Shown: positions 59,524 through 64,000 of the stretch, one piece after another
Layout: each line of letters begins with the position of its first letter
How positions within the stretch are numbered: position 1 is the stretch's first letter
Origin: Bacteroidota bacterium
GTDB lineage: Bacteria; Bacteroidota; Bacteroidia; Bacteroidales; UBA7960
Reading direction: 5' to 3'
NCBI GenBank assembly: GCA_018335675.1
Contig: JAGXRQ010000019.1
Location: forward strand, 1 to 64,000
Length of the DNA stretch: 64,000 nt
Notes under the pieces: generated by a model
Database searches by the model: none
What the model was told of the DNA's origin: nothing
What the model saw: the letters and a program-made list of their open reading frames with translations, nothing else
Made by a program: the position numbers and the translations under genes

Positions 59524-59633
59524 TAATTGGAACACGGATAACGCGGATTTAATGGATTTTCACTGATTATTGCATCAGTTTCCTCTGCGGTTTTTGCGAA
59601 ATCCTTTGCGTGGAATTTTTTTAAACCACAAAG
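59524..59633 (+). repeat. Dispersed repeat copy 4 (long form)
   Basis: aattggaacacggataacgcggatttaatggattttcactgattattgcatcagtttcctctgcggtttttgcgaaatcctttgcgtggaatttttttaaaccacaaagacc. Confidence 0.88.
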
Positions 59634-59816
59634 ACCACTAAGAATGCACAAAGCACACAAAGAAAAACTTAGTGCCCTTTGTGAAAACCTTTGTGAACTT
59701 AGTGGTTAAAAAACAAATATCATTCTTCACAATCCTGTCAATCGTTCATCCACTGGATATCTCGCTAACGCTCGATATGACGGTTTCCCAATCCATACAA
59801 TCTTTTTCACCCCCCA

Positions 59817-59836
59817 GCCCCCTAAAGGGGGAGCTG
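59817..59836. repeat. GCCCCCTAAAGGGGGAGCTG palindromic repeat
   Basis: Exact 20-nt reverse complement of 47234-47253; related copy ccctagaagggggaactgc near 52336. Confidence 0.92.
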
Positions 59837-59865
59837 CAAACATTTGTGCAATCTCACACCCCTCA

Positions 59866-59900
59866 CCTCAAACCTCAAACCTCAAACCTCAAACCTCAAA
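59866..59900 (-). repeat. Heptamer array (CCTCAAA)5
   Basis: Five contiguous perfect units. Confidence 0.95.
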
Positions 59901-60044
59901 CCCAATACTACTCTATTACCAGCAACATAGTTCATAATATCCACATTAACACATTGGCATATTTGCACATTGGCACATTTTCTTCAATCTTAAAAATCTT
60001 AAAACATTTTTCGAAAAATTATCTCATATCATTATCTTTGCAGC

Positions 60045-61574
60045 ATGCATGAGATGATATTAATTTTAGATTTCGGCTCTCAATATACTCAATTGATTGC
60101 CAGACGTGTAAGGGAACTCAACGTGTATTGTGAGATACATCCTTACCATTATAAACCTTCGAACTTCGACAATATTAAAGGTGTTATTCTTTCGGGTAGC
60201 CCTTTTAGTACCAGAGAAAAAGACTCTCCAAGACCTGATCTTTCGGGCATTGTTGGGAAAATTCCTTTGCTTGGTGTATGCTATGGTGCTCAGCTACTTG
60301 CGCTTGAAAATGGTGGCGATGTTGAAGCTTCTGCTACTAGAGAATACGGTAGGGCAAACCTTTGTTTTGTCGATTCAAAGGAAGATCTTCTTGTCGGAGT
60401 TTCTCAAAACTCTCAGGTATGGATGTCGCACGGCGATACTATTACAAAGTTGCCCGCTTCTTACAAAAAGATTGCAAGCACCGCCGATGTCGATATTGCT
60501 GCTTTTCGCGCTAATGGAGATAATGTTTATGGATTGCAATTTCATCCGGAAGTGTACCATTCTACAGACGGTTTTATTTTATTGAGAAATTTTATTGTCG
60601 ATATCTGTGGTTGCGAACAAAGCTGGACTCCTGAATCATTTATTGAAAGCACCGTTGAAAATCTTAAGCAAAAGATCGGAAATGATAAGGTTGTTTTAGG
60701 TTTGTCGGGTGGCGTCGATTCAAGTGTAGCGGCTGTTTTGTTGCATAAAGCTATTGGAACTCAACTGCATTGTATTTTTGTGGATAATGGCTTGTTGAGA
60801 AAAAATGAATTTGAATCTGTACTGGATTCTTATCTGCATATGGGATTGAATGTAAAAGGAGTGAGGGCTGCAGATAATTTTTATAACGCTTTAAAAGGTT
60901 TGACAGACCCCGAGCTGAAAAGAAAAGCTATAGGGAAAGCTTTTATAGAGGTGTTCGATGAAGAAGCTCATAAAATTCAGGATGTTGTTTGGCTTGCTCA
61001 AGGAACTATTTATCCTGATGTTATTGAGTCTGTTTCTGTTAAAGGCCCCTCTGCTACTATCAAATCTCATCATAATGTTGGCGGATTGCCTGATTTTATG
61101 AAGCTTAAAATAGTTGAACCTCTAAGTAGTTTATTCAAAGACGAGGTTAGAAGGGTAGGAAGTGCTCTGCATATTAGCGATCACTTGCTAAAGCGTCATC
61201 CATTTCCCGGTCCAGGACTAGGAATTAGAATTCTGGGAGATATTACTCCTGATAAAGTTAGAATTCTTCAGGACGTGGATGATATTTTTATAAAAGGATT
61301 GCGTGATAGTGGCTTGTATGATAAGGTTTGGCAAGCTGCTGCAATATTGTTGCCGGTGCAGTCAGTCGGTGTTATGGGCGATGAAAGAACATACGAAAAT
61401 GCAGTATGCTTAAGAGCTGTGACCTCAACCGATGGAATGACAGCAGATTGGTCGCATTTGCCATACGAATTTTTGGCAAAAGTTTCAAATGATATAATAA
61501 ATAAGGTAAAAGGCGTTAATAGAGTAGTATATGATATAAGTTCTAAACCGCCGGCAACGATAGAGTGGGAGTAG
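60045..61574 (+). CDS. guaA: GMP synthase (glutamine-hydrolysing)
   Basis: [78 protein letters not shown]; the alternative start is ATG 60054. Confidence 0.97.
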   Translation: MHEMILILDFGSQYTQLIARRVRELNVYCEIHPYHYKPSNFDNIKGVILSGSPFSTREKDSPRPDLSGIVGKIPLLGVCYGAQLLALENGGDVEASATREYGRANLCFVDSKEDLLVGVSQNSQVWMSHGDTITKLPASYKKIASTADVDIAAFRANGDNVYGLQFHPEVYHSTDGFILLRNFIVDICGCEQSWTPESFIESTVENLKQKIGNDKVVLGLSGGVDSSVAAVLLHKAIGTQLHCIFVDNGLLRKNEFESVLDSYLHMGLNVKGVRAADNFYNALKGLTDPELKRKAIGKAFIEVFDEEAHKIQDVVWLAQGTIYPDVIESVSVKGPSATIKSHHNVGGLPDFMKLKIVEPLSSLFKDEVRRVGSALHISDHLLKRHPFPGPGLGIRILGDITPDKVRILQDVDDIFIKGLRDSGLYDKVWQAAAILLPVQSVGVMGDERTYENAVCLRAVTSTDGMTADWSHLPYEFLAKVSNDIINKVKGVNRVVYDISSKPPATIEWE

Positions 61575-61659
61575 GTGTCAGGTGTCAGGTGTCAGGTATA
61601 AGGTATAAGGTATAAGGTAAGATTCTTCCCGATACCTGATACCTGATACCCGATACCCA
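61574..61659. repeat. Inverted pair of heptamer arrays: (GGTGTCA)3(GGTATAA)3 then CGATACC/TGATACC units
   Basis: ggtgtcaggtgtcaggtgtcaggtataaggtataaggtataaggtaagattcttcccgatacctgatacctgatacccgataccc. Confidence 0.95.
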
Positions 61660-61703
61660 AAATAATTCGAGTATTAATTATTGTTTTTGAAAAAAAATCT
61701 GTT

Positions 61704-63752
61704 TTGATTAAAAAGCTAAATATTCTGGTTTTGTTTGCGGTTGTGCTTTCCCTAAATGCTTTTGGGATGCAGGACCCTGTTATCGTTAATCGTTCTGCTA
61801 CTATTCAGATGGTTGATGGAAAAGAATTTTATTTCCATGCTGTATTGCCCGGACAAACTCTTTATTCAATTTCTCGCGCATATGGGGTTTCTCAGGACGA
61901 TATTATAAAGGAAAATCCGGAACTTAGATATGGTCTTAAATCTAATCAGCTTATCAAAATTCCTGTTGTTAAAACTGCAGCAACTGCTACACCTGTTACA
62001 AAACCGCCGAAAAAGGATGTTGAATATCTCGAGCATATTGTTAAGAGAAGAGAGACTTTATACGGAATTGCCCGGCAATATAGTGTTTCTCAGGAGCTTA
62101 TTCTTGAGCATAATCCTGATGCACGAAGGGGGTTGCAGGTTAATCAGGTTCTGAAAATTCCGGTTATAAAAGAGGAGGAGCTTTCTGAAGAAGATTTTTC
62201 GTTTCATTATGTAGCTGCCGGTGATACTCCATACGGTTTATCAAGGTTGTACAATTTGCCTCTAGATACTCTTGCTAGATATAATGAGGGTATTCTTGAA
62301 GGCATTAGAGTTGGACAAAGAATTGCAATTCCAAAGTATAAATATATTCAAAAACCTGATGAAGCTTCTGTTATTGGTGAAAGTATTTTGGAACAGGAAT
62401 ATAAAAAAGATGACCTCCCCGATTCTTACGATGTTGAATATTGCAGCAACCCTGTTTTAAAGAAGCATTATAATGTTGCCCTGATGATTCCTCTGTATCT
62501 TGAAAAACTTACCGAGCAGTATCTTAGTGGAGGCAGAATACCGCAGAATCACCCTTCTTTCGAGTTTATTCAATTTTATGAGGGAATTCTTATAGCATTA
62601 GACTCTGTTCGAAATATGGGAGTTGAAATAACATTGCATGTTTTTGATGTTTGCCAAGATAAAGCTAAGGTTATAAAAGCAATTAATAGCAAGGATTTTA
62701 ATAAAATGGATCTTATAATAGGTCCTTTCTTTGCTGAAGCTATCAAAAGTGTTGTTTATTATGCTGAAAGAAATAATGTTGCAATTATAAGCCCTTTATA
62801 CACAAATGTTGAACAACTAAGTTTTTCAAAAAATGTTATACAAATAACACCTTCATTACAAGTTCAACTTGAAAGTCTTGCCGATTATATCTCAACAACA
62901 TTCCCTGACTATAACATTATTCTGGTTCATTCCGACCAGCAGCATGTTATGGCATCAATTATAAAATTTTCTCAGAAGCTTAATGGGAATCTAAACAGAA
63001 GGCAATTTATTCTCGATAGCATTAATTTGTCGCGCGTAGAACCATATTTCCACAGCAATACTTATGTGGGCGAAAAAACCACCAAGTTTTATCTATTTAA
63101 TGACTCTTTGGTTGCTTCTCACGAAAATAAAAGCAGTAATCAAGATTATGCGCTGTCCAATTACATGAACAGAAATAACATCAAAGAGTTTTCTCTTGCC
63201 AGAGACACTATAGGAGCATTAATTCTTGAGCTTGATTCTTTGAGAAAAAATCTCGTTGTTGGTTTAGTTGGTGGCGATGTTCATGTTTCAAATGTTTTAA
63301 GAAAGCTTCATACATATAAAGATACATTTGATATAACAGTAATAGGAATACCTCAATGGAGAAGTCTTGAAACAGTAGATCTTGATTATATGAATAGTCT
63401 TAGAGTACATCTGTTTGCAAATGATTATGTTGATTATTCTGAGCCAAATATCCAGGATTTTGTTTTGAAATTCCGAGAGACTTTTTATACTGAACCTAAA
63501 GGAGATGCCTTTTTGGGTGTAAGTATTGGGTATTATTTCTTTAATTCATTAAGGCTTTATGGAAAGGAATTTTATCGTTGCTTTGGCTTGATGAATAGCG
63601 AACAAGTAGCTCAGAGCAATTTTAATTTCCGCCGAACTATGGGAGAAAATGCCGGATGGGAAAATACAAAATCCACTATTCTCAGGTATCAAAGGTATAG
63701 AATAGTGGATCTTCTTAAGCGTGCATCTGAGGCTTCTACCTCAGGTCATTAA
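61704..63752 (+). CDS. LysM-repeat protein with periplasmic-binding-protein-like C-terminal domain
   Basis: Three LysM units (HAVLPGQTLYSISRAYGVSQDDIIKENPEL; HIVKRRETLYGIARQYSVSQELILEHNPDA; HYVAAGDTPYGLSRLYNLPLDTLARYNEG) then VALMIPLYLE...LIIGPFFAEAIKSVVYYAERNNVAIISPLYT. Confidence 0.9.
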   Translation: MIKKLNILVLFAVVLSLNAFGMQDPVIVNRSATIQMVDGKEFYFHAVLPGQTLYSISRAYGVSQDDIIKENPELRYGLKSNQLIKIPVVKTAATATPVTKPPKKDVEYLEHIVKRRETLYGIARQYSVSQELILEHNPDARRGLQVNQVLKIPVIKEEELSEEDFSFHYVAAGDTPYGLSRLYNLPLDTLARYNEGILEGIRVGQRIAIPKYKYIQKPDEASVIGESILEQEYKKDDLPDSYDVEYCSNPVLKKHYNVALMIPLYLEKLTEQYLSGGRIPQNHPSFEFIQFYEGILIALDSVRNMGVEITLHVFDVCQDKAKVIKAINSKDFNKMDLIIGPFFAEAIKSVVYYAERNNVAIISPLYTNVEQLSFSKNVIQITPSLQVQLESLADYISTTFPDYNIILVHSDQQHVMASIIKFSQKLNGNLNRRQFILDSINLSRVEPYFHSNTYVGEKTTKFYLFNDSLVASHENKSSNQDYALSNYMNRNNIKEFSLARDTIGALILELDSLRKNLVVGLVGGDVHVSNVLRKLHTYKDTFDITVIGIPQWRSLETVDLDYMNSLRVHLFANDYVDYSEPNIQDFVLKFRETFYTEPKGDAFLGVSIGYYFFNSLRLYGKEFYRCFGLMNSEQVAQSNFNFRRTMGENAGWENTKSTILRYQRYRIVDLLKRASEASTSGH

Positions 63753-64000
63753 TAAATGCATCAGGAAATTTATTTTTATCAAAAACAAACTTACCGGCAG
63801 GAATAGTTGGGTTGATTTGAACGTTATTCAGGTTGTAAGTGAAAGTTCCTCCATGTCTGTCATATGCAATGGAATAAACTATCATCTGATCTTTTGCATC
63901 AAGAGCAATCCTGTATTTGTAGAAAGCTTGAGATACCTTTGGCACAAGGTCTATTATATCAACTTTTTTTCCTTTATAAGTTTCTTGTTTGATAAATGTT
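63736..64000 (-). CDS. LolA-like outer-membrane lipoprotein carrier protein, C-terminal part (truncated by window edge)
   Basis: Reading in from the window end: TFIKQETYKGKKVDIIDLVPKVSQAFYKYRIALDAKDQMIVYSIAYDRHGGTFTYNLNNVQINPTIPAGKFVFDKNKFPDAFINDLR*. Confidence 0.8.
   Translation of the reverse strand, partial: TFIKQETYKGKKVDIIDLVPKVSQAFYKYRIALDAKDQMIVYSIAYDRHGGTFTYNLNNVQINPTIPAGKFVFDKNKFPDAFINDLR

Noticed and set aside
59672-60052. 126-aa ORF upstream of guaA
   Set aside because: Composed of translated intergenic repeats (SPPSPLKGEL, LKPQTSNLKPQT); no coding character.
1-64000. tRNA/rRNA genes
   Set aside because: No cloverleaf with GGTTCRA-type T-arm plus acceptor stem or rRNA segment was recognised by eye; a tRNAscan-SE/Infernal run would be decisive.

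Overview
The window is an AT-rich Bacteroidota chromosome segment, probably Bacteroidales-like. That placement is inferred from PorU/PorV/GldJ/PorP, a CHU_C-type cargo protein and TAnnTTTG-like promoter boxes. Most of it is dense housekeeping content: an acyl-CoA ligase, an M24 peptidase, an aminotransferase, uvrA, a sigma factor, murB, a phosphohexomutase, anmK, murF, ispF, lptB, recQ, a dCMP deaminase, glycosyltransferases, a TetR/TolC/MFP/RND efflux locus, guaA and lolA. Accessory content includes an IS30-type transposase remnant (left edge), an ArsR/thioredoxin/ArsF/ArsG/ArsP-like operon, an AbiEi/AbiEii pair inside a repeat-rich island, and a T9SS cargo gene with an in-frame TAG. The signal that annotation explains least is a family of intergenic tandem heptamer arrays. 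Their units mostly start with GG (GGTGTTA, GGTGTCA, GGTATCG, GGTATAA, GGGTTTC, GGACTCA, GGTTTGA, GGTTAAT). They recur at about seven loci, often as inverted pairs ending within a few bases of start or stop codons. One inverted pair brackets a lone four-helix-bundle (23S rRNA IVS/Avd-like) gene. I treat that as the best candidate for an undescribed system. The mechanism is inference only.
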